Part shown: positions 52,923 through 63,541 of the stretch, in pieces | Layout: every line of letters starts with the position of its first letter | Position numbering within the stretch: the stretch's first letter is position 1 | NCBI RefSeq assembly: GCF_045679555.1 | Contig: NC_092091.1 | Location: 68,515,437-68,579,436, forward strand | DNA from: Salvelinus alpinus | Lineage: Eukaryota; Chordata; Actinopteri; Salmoniformes; Salmonidae | Reading direction: 5' to 3' | Length of the DNA stretch: 64,000 nucleotides | The notes under the pieces: generated by a model | Database searches by the model: none | Told to the model about the DNA's origin: nothing | Seen by the model: only the letters and a program-made list of their open reading frames with translations | Position numbers and translations under genes: made by a program

Positions 52923-53341
52923 TATAGGGCAATTCCACCACTTTTCAACCTTATTTTCATTATCTGCAGCACAATACCAGTGTGTACATATGTGGAAACG
53001 GTGCATTTCTATGTTTTGTTAAAAAATATAGATAACATAAAAAAGTTCTACCCGATAACATCAACAGTTTTTAAAACAGTGGTTTTCCAACACTGAGATT
53101 CGCAGTGATGTGGGGAGCAAGATAATACCTTCCCTCTGGGTAGAACCACATTGCAGGTTTTAAAAAATCAACGTTTCTTCAACTTTGAATCCTACCCTGT
53201 GATGTCACAGAGATGCATTTTTTAGGACCTTCTTATCTTTTTAACCACGGATCATAGAAGAGCACTGTTTCACATATGTAGACACTAGATTGGTGCTGGA
53301 GATAATGAATATGAAGTTGAAAATGAGCGTAATTGCCCTTT
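52923..53341. repeat. Foldback repeat in the ptgr1-like intron
   Basis: GGGCAATTCCACCACTTTTC at the left pairs imperfectly with GTTGAAAATGAGCGTAATTGCCC at the right. Contains CCTGTGATGTCACAGAG. MITE-like. Confidence 0.65.
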
Positions 53342-53554
53342 AATGTCCCTGAGGGGGAAATTGTCTTGGATACATGCACTAGACGTACTGAAATTTCACA
53401 CAAAATGAACACATTCCTTTTGCAATTCCAACACGTTCCATGTTATGTGAAATGACTTGATAACCTGTGATTAATACATTTGTATTAGAAACAGTTTATC
53501 TGCACCGAAACGGGGGGGGGGACAAATCAGAATGTCTATTCTTGGCAAAACGGT

Positions 53555-53656
53555 GTGCACTAATGAATACACCTTAGAACAAATTACACATTTTTGTTGC
53601 AAAAATGTTTTCCGTTGCAAAACGTTTTGGTACAGTGTTCACTAATGAATACACCC
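53555..53656. repeat. Repeat abutting ptgr1-like exon B
   Basis: The word CACTAATGAATACACC occurs at about 53558 and 53640, bracketing GTTGCAAAAATG and CGTTGCAAAACGTTTTGG. This sequence directly precedes exon B where its splice acceptor should be. Confidence 0.6.
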
Positions 53657-53817
53657 ACTGTTGGAGGCTGTGTTCCTGAGCGTGGACCCCTACATGAGAC
53701 CCTACAGCCAGGCGATGATGAAGGTGGGAGACGTGATGATTAGGAACAAGTTGCCAAGTAAGGGAACATTATGGGGGACGGAGGTGGGCATGTGGACGCA
53801 AACACACCATAGACGTT

Positions 53818-54545
53818 CTATACTGCATTTCTATACCATTTAAAAACTCTAAAATGCTACTTGGAAAAAAGCAAAAACAAGCAAAAATGACCCCCAGCTG
53901 TTATCACGTTTGTTGCTGTAGCGTCATTCACCTCAGTCAATCTACAAACACAGAGCCTATTAGCTATACAATTAGCCACTACACATCAACTCACATCAAC
54001 TCAGCACTGGGAGGATTAACACTATAATTGAATATATACAAAGGAATCTGTAAGCAGAAAAAGCATTTTATTAACAAAAGGTAAACAAATACATTTGCTT
54101 TACAGAACTTGTATTTTTTCGCAGTTTCACAGCTAATTTCCTGCAATTCTACACATTTTACCATGACTTATGTCATGTTAACATGATATCTGAGTGAGAG
54201 CAACTAACCAAAACAATGTGTGCCCGGTCAGTAATTTGGCCATGATTACTACATGGTAGCAGGTAGCCTAGCTGCTAAGAACATTGAGCCGGTAACCGAA
54301 AGGATGGTGGTTTGAATCCCCGAGCCGACTAGGTAAAAAAAATCTGCTGATGTGCCCTTAAGCAAGTTAATTAACTCTAATGGCTCTGGATAAGAGTGTC
54401 TTCTAAAATGTACAAGTTTAGATAGCTAATGTACCAATCTGTAAAATATGAATTAACATGGGCTAATTGAGTGACATATAACAAGAGGAAAACTGCCAAA
54501 TTGCATTCTACTATTCTAACTCTCAACAATAAGTTTAAAAAAATA
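53818..54545. repeat. Second copy of the 52150-52300 repeat, split by an insertion
   Basis: 53818-53900 (TGCATTTCTATACCATTTAA, TGGAAAAAAGC, ATGACCCCCAGC) and 54473-54545 (ATAACAAGAGGAAAACTGCC, CTAACTCTCAACAATAAG) match the two halves of 52150-52300 in order. The roughly 570 bp between them include a tRNA-derived SINE on the plus strand at 54240-54415 (GCAGGTAGCCTAGCTGCTAA, GGTTTGAATCCCCGAG). Confidence 0.65.
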
Positions 54546-54559
54546 TATGGCAAATAGAA

Positions 54560-55497
54560 ATCCAACTGGGTGGTCTTCAGAGATAGATAGGATGGGATGA
54601 GGGTAGCTGAAGGATGGGACTAAAAACAAACAAAAGATAACTAATGTAAAATATACTGTTTCCATAAAATGTATATTGTATGTATAAACTGGAAGTAGAA
54701 GCCTAAGTGTTGTTGTCCATTAGTTTACTCCAATTAGGGGAGGGGTGGTACGGTTAGAGATTGGAAAAAAATATATATATATATACTGTATTTACCCCCA
54801 AAATATATGGTGGATTGGAAATGATGCAGACAACTACATTGATAGAAGCCACAATCTATCTGCAATATTAAAGCTTATCTTATTTTATTTTCATTTGTCC
54901 TCTTATGTAGCTACAGCCCTTATGCTATTATATTTGATTCTGTTACGTAGAATACTATCATATGTGATCTTGCATACATTGATTCAGCTCTGATCTAAGT
55001 TTACTAAACAAGCACCATTCACCTGAGTATCCTGTTCTCTGGGCAGCCAAACTGTAGCAGAGACTGTGCGTAAAGTAGAGAATTACGCACATGCTCAGAA
55101 TCTTCGGACCTTTAGCTACCAGGAAAAGTTTTTTTTTGTCAAGATGGAATATCCTACAGTTTATGTCAGAATTGACAGAATTTACTTTTCGTAGGAGATT
55201 AGGAGAATTTACACAGCAAATTAGGATAATTAATGTAGCAGATTAGGAGAATTAGGTTAAGGTTAGAAAAAGGGTTAAGGTTAGCTAAAATTCAAACATT
55301 TCCGAAAGAGGGTTCCTAAGAATTCATACCCACAGCCAATCTGTAAAGAGATAAAGAGCTCTCAATTTACTCCACTGTTTGATCATTAAAGTATGAATGG
55401 CTTTCATTCATTTAGTTCATAATTATTTGGCCAATCAACAGCACATTAGGCTACGAGGGGTCCGGAGGAGGCGTAGATGTTTATATTAACAGTGGTT
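54560..55497. other. Intergenic, no recognised gene
   Basis: AT-rich sequence with short simple repeats (ATATATATAT near 54770; AGGAGAATT repeats near 55190-55250). No exon or transposon ends recognised. Confidence 0.45.
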
Positions 55498-56062
55498 TCA
55501 CTGGAAAAAACATTAAGCGTTTATGAAAGACTTACGTGGCGCCCCTCTCGCTTCTCCTGCCACCATTATCTTTTAGTTCAGGCTTCCTGCTTGTTCACGC
55601 CCAATAACGCCCATATCTGCTTTCAGTTAGATTATAATGGTGGCAAGACCCTTGCTTGTCCTAAAAATAATATATGTCCATCTATCCTATAGGCCTATGT
55701 CTTGACCCTGTATTTAGCTCAGTGTCTCAGTGTGTTCTCTGGTATGTGTGACCTTATTAGGATCAGCAGACTATGTGTCTCCTCTATCCTTAGTGTGTCC
55801 AGTTGTCCTAGGCGCCTATGTGTCGCCTTCTCTTCGTGTGGTCTGTTTTTAATGTTCAGCTGTCCTATACGTCTATGTGTTATCTATGTGTCTCATTTAC
55901 TCCTACACTAGTAGCCTAGCAGTTTGTTTTTATCTACGTCTGTCAATATTATGATTTTATTTAGTCAATGAAACACATTCAGAGCTAACAACTGAAAGTA
56001 TTCAGACATTAAGAGCAGTCTTTATAAATGTAAACTTTCATAAACGCTTAATGTTTTTTCCA
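55498..56062. repeat. 30-bp inverted repeats flanking the inverted LTR fragment
   Basis: CTGGAAAAAACATTAAGCGT plus TTATGAAAG at 55500-55529 is inverted as CTTTCATAAACGCTTAATG plus TTTTTTCCAG at about 56036-56065. The two arms embrace the inverted LTR fragment. Confidence 0.8.
55555..55907 (-). mobile_element. Endogenous retrovirus LTR fragment, inverted
   Basis: The reverse complement of this stretch matches the first 350 bp of the LTR at 63542 onward, with only scattered differences, starting at the same TGTAGGAG terminus (CCTACA at 55902-55907). It stops matching at GGCAGGAGAA and lacks the later part with the octamer and TATA. It is in the opposite orientation to the provirus on its right. 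Confidence 0.85.
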
Positions 56063-56065
56063 GTT

Positions 56066-59000
56066 GAGAAAATGAAATAAGTTAGTAGGAACCAACTAGA
56101 GGTCGTTTTTAGGTAAAAACGAAGAGTGTGTGAATAATGAATGCCAATTCTTTGTGATGAATGAGCAGATTGGAAAAAATAGGAAAATAGTGTGTGTGTG
56201 TCTGTGACCAACTACTGGTAGGAAGAGGAATGTGCAAGCCTCTGACAGTTAACTGAGTGTAATTTGAGAAGGAGAGTGCATTTAACTCTCACAGGGAAGA
56301 GGAACAAAATCGAAAAACATAGAAGTAAAATAAGTTATAATCAAGGATAAAAACACTGACGTGATAAAGTAATAAGCGACCATAGCAAAATTACTAAAAA
56401 GGTGTCAAATAAAATAAGCAAATTAATAAAATGAATAAATAATGATGATATCTGTAAAGGGAAAAACACAGTGATGTTTGAAGTACTGTACTAGAATAAG
56501 ACATTAAGTCATTTGTAGTATTCAGAAATAATGTCTGTACTGTATAGAGTGGTTCCTCTAATCCTCGCAGACGTGCGGGTGATTAGTAGAACTATTGACA
56601 ATATCTAAAAACCAATAAGAAAATATTTCTCTGTTTTGGATATGGGTATATCGGGTATGGGGAAAATTAGTGTAAGGTGACACTAGAATTTAGTGCGGTA
56701 GCAGGAAATGCCGTTATACAAGAGTTTGTATCCTTGTCAAAATAACAAACAATTAATCGGTTTGAGGTTAGTGAGAATGGAATTTTTACTTGGAGGTGTA
56801 TAGTCTCTGAGCGAACAATGAGTGTTTCATAGAGATTACAGTTTATATGTGGTCAAGAAGAAGTATTAGATCACGTTTAACTTGACATCTAGTAGAGTAC
56901 CAATGGAATTTTAATTGTTAGACATTCTATCCCGTCATTCTCTGAAAACTGTTAAGACGTTTATGGAATAAAAACTATTTGCTGATTAAAAGGTAACATT
57001 GTGAATATTAACGATATGTATACTTTCTTTTCCAGAAAAAAAGGGTTTAATCTTCTCTGGTCAAAATGTCATTGGAGACTGCATTACTGTGGAAAGCAGT
57101 TCTTAAAGTCAGTTGCTTTAAAAATAAAAATATCTGGATAAGGCTAATAAAAAAAATAAAAAAAAATGGAGTTCTGGATAAGTGAGTCCAGTACCTTTGT
57201 GTTTTTGGCCTATGGTTCACTAGTAAGTACACCATGTACCGGGAATGAATATGCATTAGTAGAGTTATTGGAAGGGTTTTTTCCAATTCAGTTTCAAATT
57301 GGGTATGCAGAAGGATGGAAATGTTTTTTGAAAAATGTATTTAAGTTGTTCCTAAAGAAAGGGGAGTGGAAACATATTAATGGTGTCAAAATGCCCTGAA
57401 TCCTAAGAATTTCCTGTGAAAGACTGATCACCTTTACTAGAAATTGTTGGAACAGGTGGGATTTAATTATAAAATGATTAAAAGACACCAGACTCTATTC
57501 AAAATGTTTAATTACTTTGAAAATCTATTATGTCCCTAGGAAAATTATGAAGAGTTGTACCCTTAAATTGAATAAGTTATTCAAATAGGTTTAATTTTAA
57601 TTTTGATATAACATGGGTTCATAGGTAAAATTATCAGTTCCCTGGGGTTATGGTCTTTGGGTAAATACACAAATGTGCTTTGTTCATTCTGCATATAAAA
57701 AGTGATGAAAGTTACTCCAAAGGGTTTATTGGGGTGTGGGTCTCTGTGAGGGTTATGTTGATAAATACATCATCTGTAATTCATCTGAGAGATCACCAGT
57801 AGAATAAGGGAGTTATCATGGAAGGTGACGTCAGAATGCTTTAAGGCATGGGAGAGAATATCACCACAAGTGGGTGTGGAGCTCAAACCCACCCTAACCG
57901 ACTGAATAGTGAGGGACAACTGTGTCTGATGACCTGTGAACTGTATCTAAAAATACACATGCTGAAATGATATGGGCCAGGGAGAATAATGACTTAAAGG
58001 AATTGGGGTACTGACCTTTTATTACCAGGCCACTCATGAGAGAAAAACTGAGACAAAAGGGCTATTGGGAAAATAGATAATACTGGTAATAAAAGTGTTT
58101 AGTATAAATGTTAATTATTAAAGGGATGATGTGTATTGAATAGATAAGGTCAAATTTGAGTTAAAGTAAACATTAAGGACTGTTATCCTGAATATTGGGT
58201 TGGAAAAAGTATTTAAAAAAAGAACTGTTTAGTTATTTGGATATAGAACTGTTTAAAGTTAATAGGCCTAGGGAAGCTCTGGAAACTAATCCTGAGACAA
58301 GGTGGTTGACAAAACTTACAGAATATTAGATTAAAGGTTTTTTGTTTCTTTTGTTTTATAATGTCATTGGAATGATAAAATGTAATAATATAATTAAATA
58401 AAAAGGTAGTCTGTTGTGCGATGATACCCAAGGATGAAGAAGAAAGAGACCAACAATAACATTGGCATAGAATGAAAAGGATGGACGTTTTCCCCAGGTT
58501 TAATTACATGACAAATAGTGGTAATATTGCAAATGTGCAATTATTATAATTTATTTTTCTCTTTTTCTCGTTTGGTCAATTTATTTTTGTTTTGAGGAAC
58601 ATAAGGTTGTGAATATGTTCCTAAGGAGGGAATGATATCTATTTTAAATTGATTAGAAAAGATTTGAGAATGTTTTAAGTATGTATCAAACAATGGCTGT
58701 TATCGGTTAGAAAAACTGTGACTACATTGAGAATATGAAGGGGCTCATAAATGAAGGTAATGATAGTGAAGGAGTGTTATTTCTAGAAATATGTATAAAA
58801 ATAGAGATAATTCATAGAAAAGGAAAGACAGCTGGCTGTGTAAAATATAGGGACAATTCTAAAGTAAATAGAACAATTCACATACCTAAATTATGGTAAA
58901 AATAATAAGTGGTGGCATTTTGAACACTAGAGCAAAAGTTTAAGAAACTTATGACTTAGTTTTGTTAGGATTGGATATTCATCCAACTGGAAGACACTTG

Positions 59001-60090
59001 ACTGATTACATGTTATTTTACAGCAGTTGCTGTAGGGACCATCATTTGACTATCATTATGAATATTTCTGTGGCAGGAGGCCAGGTATTGAGGCAGAATG
59101 TGTACATAAGGCTGTTATTTAAAAATTAAGATTTATTGATCTTGCTATAAGAAGAAAGTCTGTTGTCAGGAAATAACCCATGTGTTAGTGTGTATGTCCT
59201 CAGGAAGAAGAAAAAAAACAGCCAGAAATGGAAGGGCTTGGGCTGCATTCTGGAGACTGAGTGTACATCAAGATACACAAGGCTGGGGGTATACTTCTTA
59301 CAACACTGCAGTGGTAAAGATCTTCATGTCTCTCTTTGGTGGGTGCATAAGTCTCACGAGAAGTAAGGTCCAGCTGAATAATGGGTGAGCTTGAAAACAC
59401 CATGACAGAGGACGTGGAATCAGAGAGAGAGAAAGAGAGAGACTAGATTCCACTATAGACATACTGGGTTGAGTTTGGGGGCTACTTGTTTCATTTTTTA
59501 ATAAATCATGTGAAAAAGAATAGATGATAGGATATTATACTCTAAACAAACATGTTAAAGAAATTGATATGAAAGCATATACAGTGTTGAATTAATTTAA
59601 GAAGAGATAATGTTAATTGTAGGTTATGCACATGATTATCAGTTGAAATGGAGCAGATGGGAAACTAAGTAAAAAATGACATGATTTGGGAACACCTCTC
59701 AGAACCTGGGGCCGAAAGGGGAAGACTGGGTGGAAGCATGAGGAAGCTTTTTAGGGCTTTTATTTTTGTGGAGTCCAGCAGAAAAGTATCCTGGTGGCAT
59801 AGAGTCAGGTGAAGAGAGAGTGGGAATTGTCATGGTCTCAGATTTCAGTTTTCATGAATATATTTATGCATAACACATAACATTGTCAATGCTGTTATGT
59901 TTTGTCTGTTGTTTTCCAAGTCTTATGTTTAGGAAACCAGAAGGAGAGGGGTTCGCCAGCTTCAGCTGGAATGTCAGTTTGTTGTGTGATGAGTGATGGA
60001 AGTAAGAGGATGTATGGTGCAATCATAGAACAGAGGCCATAAGTCTCTAAGTCTGAATGCCTCACAGAAAGAAGGCAGAAACCTGAACCA
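56066..60090 (+). other. Probable decayed retroviral interior, unrecognised
   Basis: A-rich, purine-rich plus strand with no frame above about 80 codons and no gag, protease or reverse transcriptase motif that I can recognise. Position between an LTR fragment and the integrase tail suggests heavily decayed or rearranged gag-pol, but this is inference. Confidence 0.35.
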
Positions 60091-60095
60091 GGACG

Positions 60096-60296
60096 AGAGG
60101 TTCCGCGTCTGATGATCCAAGGGGACCAGAAGGACCTCTCCCAGTGATACCAGGAGATCTAGTCCACGTTCGAGTGTTCCGGAGGAAGTGGGATCAACCG
60201 AGGAGAGAAGGACCCTATGAGGTGGCCAAAGCAACAAGAACGGCCGTCCAAGTGAAAGGAAGCCAGACGTGGTACCATCTGAACCACTGCACCTGA
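60096..60296 (+). pseudogene. Retroviral integrase C-terminal end
   Basis: A plus-strand frame ending at the TGA 60294-60296 carries a PGD-L-V-V-V core and the GPY motif (at about 60211-60219) typical of the C-terminal domain of gammaretrovirus-like integrases, finishing with the usual W-H-N-H-C-type ending. The upstream catalytic domain was not found. Marks the end of a pol remnant and the orientation (plus) of the provirus. Confidence 0.75.
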
Positions 60297-60330
60297 GTCC
60301 CAACAGAGAGAAGGATACAACCACATAGAG

Positions 60331-61730
60331 ATGAGGACACAGAGGATGCTGATTCACCAGGAGGGAGCCCGGAGGGAGCAGGAGCAGCGGAAACGATTGA
60401 GACGCCAGGGAGGAGCCAAGAAAACAGCAAATCAAGTGAAAGCCAAAATACGACAAGTGCACCGACTAATGCACCCAGAAGAGGAGGAGAGACTTCACAA
60501 GGAACAGAATGAGAACATCTCTTCCCTAAAAAAAATTGAAACCCTTCCAGATGGAAGCTAAGTCCGGCCTGAGGAGGGAGCCTCAGGTGAAGAAAGAGGA
60601 GGAAAAGTCCCGCATGCTGAAGAAGATGGGGATTTCCCCACAATTGACTTTTAAACTCTTGAATGGTCTTTTACAGACAATTGAAGTTAGAACAACAAAA
60701 TAATAATGACATTGACATAACAGAACAGTGAATGCTAGTATAGAAACAACAGACTCATGCACATTCAAGATGTATCGTGGAAACAGGAAGAGAAGAGGAA
60801 CCAGTTGAACAATCCAAAAAGACTGACAAGGTGAGAATCTCTGTTCTACCTCAACTCATAACAGAAGCAGGAGAACTGAAGTCTATCTTAATAATAAGGA
60901 TCAAACCCTTACCGGAGATTGCACTCTGTGGATGGACACATCACCAAACAAAGGGAGAAGTAGTTTGGGACCCGAAAGGATGTGACCTGACATTAATCAA
61001 AGAAAAAGACGAGTGGGTGCTCATCATGAACAAGAACAACAGTGACCGAAGGGAGTAGCACCACAGTCATTAAGATTGATCCTACCCCTGCACCTGAACA
61101 GGAAGAACCTGTGACAACGACAACAACAATGGTGGCAGCTGCTGTGACGACCACAGTAGCTACCACTAAGATGACATCGACTGCCCTTACCAAGCAGACC
61201 ACCGTACCCACAAAGCAACCTGAGACATCAGAGTCAGGAGAGTTTTTTACTGACATTTGGAACTTTCTGATAAACTCTAATGATCTACCTCAAGATAAGA
61301 ACATTGTAAAAGCGACAGAATTAGATATATCAGAATCAGAACCACTCAAGGACACCACACGAGAAGAAGGAGTGAAGAACGAGTGATACGAATGAGACTA
61401 AGTTGGGAGACAATGATTGTGCTGCCTATGACATTAGAACTGAATTAAATGGACCCCAATTAGACAGAAGTACTGTGGTTAAAGGAAAATATGAATGTTT
61501 TTACAGCCATAACACTGAAGGAATTGATGTAGGAAACACCACTGTAGAATGTGATACTATTTGGGTGTTAGAGAATGTGGGAGTTCGTAAAAGTAATGAT
61601 AAAGGGTTGATTATGAATAGAAAAGGGTTGTGTAGTCACATAACTCAGGTTGCGCCATCTCTTACTATGTTGAAAAATCAAGACAGAGGTATTGCTGATT
61701 GTTCTTTCCACACATCCAGAAACTAACTGT
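60331..61730 (+). pseudogene. Retroviral env surface-subunit remnant, frame-broken
   Basis: Between pol and the TM region there are successive plus-strand frames (60331-60561, 60777-61058, 61042-61386, 61403-61726), including a Thr-rich, mucin-like stretch near 61110-61200 and a Cys-containing segment near 61490-61720. They lie where the env leader and SU should be, and are separated by stops and frame changes. Similarity is positional and compositional, so assignment of each piece is uncertain. Not expected to make a working protein. Confidence 0.5.
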
Positions 61731-61789
61731 TGAATGTATTGTCTGATGGATGGATTGGTCTTTGTGCCTTAGTTAGAGCAAATAAATAG

Positions 61790-62851
61790 GTTACTATTAT
61801 TAAATCACCCCACGATGACTATGATAATCCTAGAGTTAAAAGGGAGTATGAGAAAGACCCTGAGGCATACCTTGATGCAATTGGACAGCCTAGAGGTGTA
61901 CCTCGGGAGTTCAAGGCAAGAGATGAAGTTAAATCAGGATTTGAATCTATATTTTTGTGGATAACACCAAATAAAAACTTAGAGTGGATTAATTATATAT
62001 ACTATAACCAACAGAGATTCATTAAATATACTGACTCAGCCCTAACAGCGTTGGGGGAACAGGTACAGGCTACCAGTAAAATGACTTGGCAAAATAGACA
62101 GGCTCTCAATTGGCTCTTAGCGGAGAAGGGTGGAGTTTGTGTTATGTTTGGGGATGATTGTTGCACCTTTATTCCCAATAACACTGCGCCTAATGGATCC
62201 TTTGCAATCGTTATGGCTAAACTTAAAGGTTTACGAGCAGAGGTTAAGGCAAATGCTGGGTTTGACTCTCATGTTTGGGATTGGTTGGATCTAGCATTAG
62301 GAAAGTGGGGAGCTATGTTTGCTAGGATGGCTATTATGCTGGGAAGAGGGTTATTGGCTCTGGGTATTGTTTGTTGTGTTTTACCCTTGGTAAAATCACT
62401 TGTGGTCCAGACAACGGTTAAACAGATGTCTGTAAGGAGAGCTGACCCTCCTGTGATAATAATCCTGTACCTGGGAGCCGAGGCCAGTATACCGACAAAA
62501 ATGGACAGCCATGCAATACGGTTGGTGGACCTCTTGACTGCCCCTTTGGAAATCCAAACTGTTTATATAGAGTGGTTCCTGGAGGTGGTTATGCTTGTCA
62601 TGGTTTTCGTAAGGATGGTCTACTTGTATACGCTGTATTCCCAAATTCAGAGGAATGTCTACTTGTACATGTCCACAAAAAGTGTCATTTGCACTGTAAG
62701 TGCAAGTGGTGCACAAAATTTAATGTGGAGGGCCATGACCATCATGGAGACCCCCTGTTCTGCGCAAAATGTCAAAGAGGAGATTGTAGTATCTGTAAGG
62801 ATGAGGACTGTGCTCCTATGTAAGGATTTTAGTATATCTATTTTTGCTTAA
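61790..62851 (+). pseudogene. Retroviral env transmembrane-subunit remnant
   Basis: One frame is open for 354 codons. It has an R-X-K-R furin-type site at about 61832-61843, a CX6CC motif at about 62138-62164 of the gammaretrovirus type, a conserved heptad region before it, and a hydrophobic membrane span at about 62338-62406. The last 130 codons of this frame, after about 62450, look unlike an env tail, whereas another frame there is Cys-rich. Because SU is broken the gene is judged defective as a whole. Described only; no reconstruction attempted. Confidence 0.75.
62446..62823 (+). other. Cysteine-rich alternative frame after env TM
   Basis: In a frame different from the TM frame, 125 codons run without a stop to TAA/G at 62821. 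They contain about 15 cysteines and several His-Cys clusters (for example CHLHCKCKWC and CAKCQRGDCSIC). There is no ATG before 62572 or later at a sensible place, so expression would need splicing or frameshifting. The composition looks like selected protein sequence, possibly a zinc-binding or disulfide-rich accessory domain, or a transduced host exon. Function unknown. Confidence 0.4.
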
Positions 62852-63529
62852 GGCCTTGTGTTTTTGTATGTTTGGTTGAATTTTTAGATACATATTTCAA
62901 TGAATATATATGTTTTCTTTTAATTAAGGTTAGTTTTGCCTTCTAAAAACTAGGTTAATTTCAAAAAAGTGCTAGGTAACAGAGGGTATTCTGGTTACAA
63001 GTGTCTACGGACCATGTCCTTAATCTTTTTAACAAAGGTTGGTATCATTGATATCACTTTATTAGAGTGGTGTCTGCGAGGGAGGATCATGTTGAAATGC
63101 TTAAATTTAGAATGATGTTGTGTCAATTTTCTTTTGTAACTGCATGTAGGTCTCTGATTTTCTATTATTATACTCATTGTATTATTTTAATTTAAATTTT
63201 TAATTTTCACATAACTGAGATAACCTCAGGCAAGGCTAGGTACCTACATGCTCATGCTTCATCAAAAATGTAATATATTAATCTTTCAAATTTTTATACC
63301 AAATTAGATCTTTTACTCTTATGAATACTAGAGATGTTTGGTCTAGTTAGGTTTTCCTTAATGTTTCTAATTGGATCTTTTACTCCTATTTAGTATTAAT
63401 AATTTGGAGATGTTTGGTCCAGTTGGTTTATATGCTTTACTCTGTTTTTGTATTTTCTTGTCCATCATAGGTATTCTCATTCACTATCCCAAAGTCATAT
63501 TTGTATAATTTATGTGGCTAATTAGCCCC

Positions 63530-63541
63530 AGAGGTGGGATT
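63530..63541 (+). other. Polypurine tract of the provirus
   Basis: AGAGGTGGGATT directly precedes the TG of the LTR, the place and composition expected of a plus-strand primer. Confidence 0.6.

Larger units (their letters stand above)
52802..53757 (+). pseudogene. ptgr1: Prostaglandin reductase 1-like fragment, two exons
   Basis: Exon A 52802-52903 encodes VSKAWTFRQHFQGFPKASDF and onward to RDGQ before a GTGGGG donor; exon B 53658-53757 encodes LLEAVFLSVDPYMRPYSQAM and NKLP before a GTAAGG donor. Together they match the N-terminus of PTGR1 (leukotriene B4 dehydrogenase / 15-oxo-prostaglandin reductase of the MDR superfamily). There is no ATG at the expected start (ACC GTG TCC), no AG directly before exon B, and I see no further exons in the next 10 kb, where a retrovirus lies instead. 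A pseudogene is most likely; an unseen upstream start exon cannot be excluded. Confidence 0.65.

Noticed and set aside
55555-55907. Ordinary 5' LTR of the provirus
   Set aside because: Orientation is opposite to the 3' LTR and the fragment lacks the downstream half of the LTR.
59974-60643. Minus-strand frames of 140-160 codons
   Set aside because: Complement of the integrase tail and env leader region, whose plus-strand reading has recognisable motifs.
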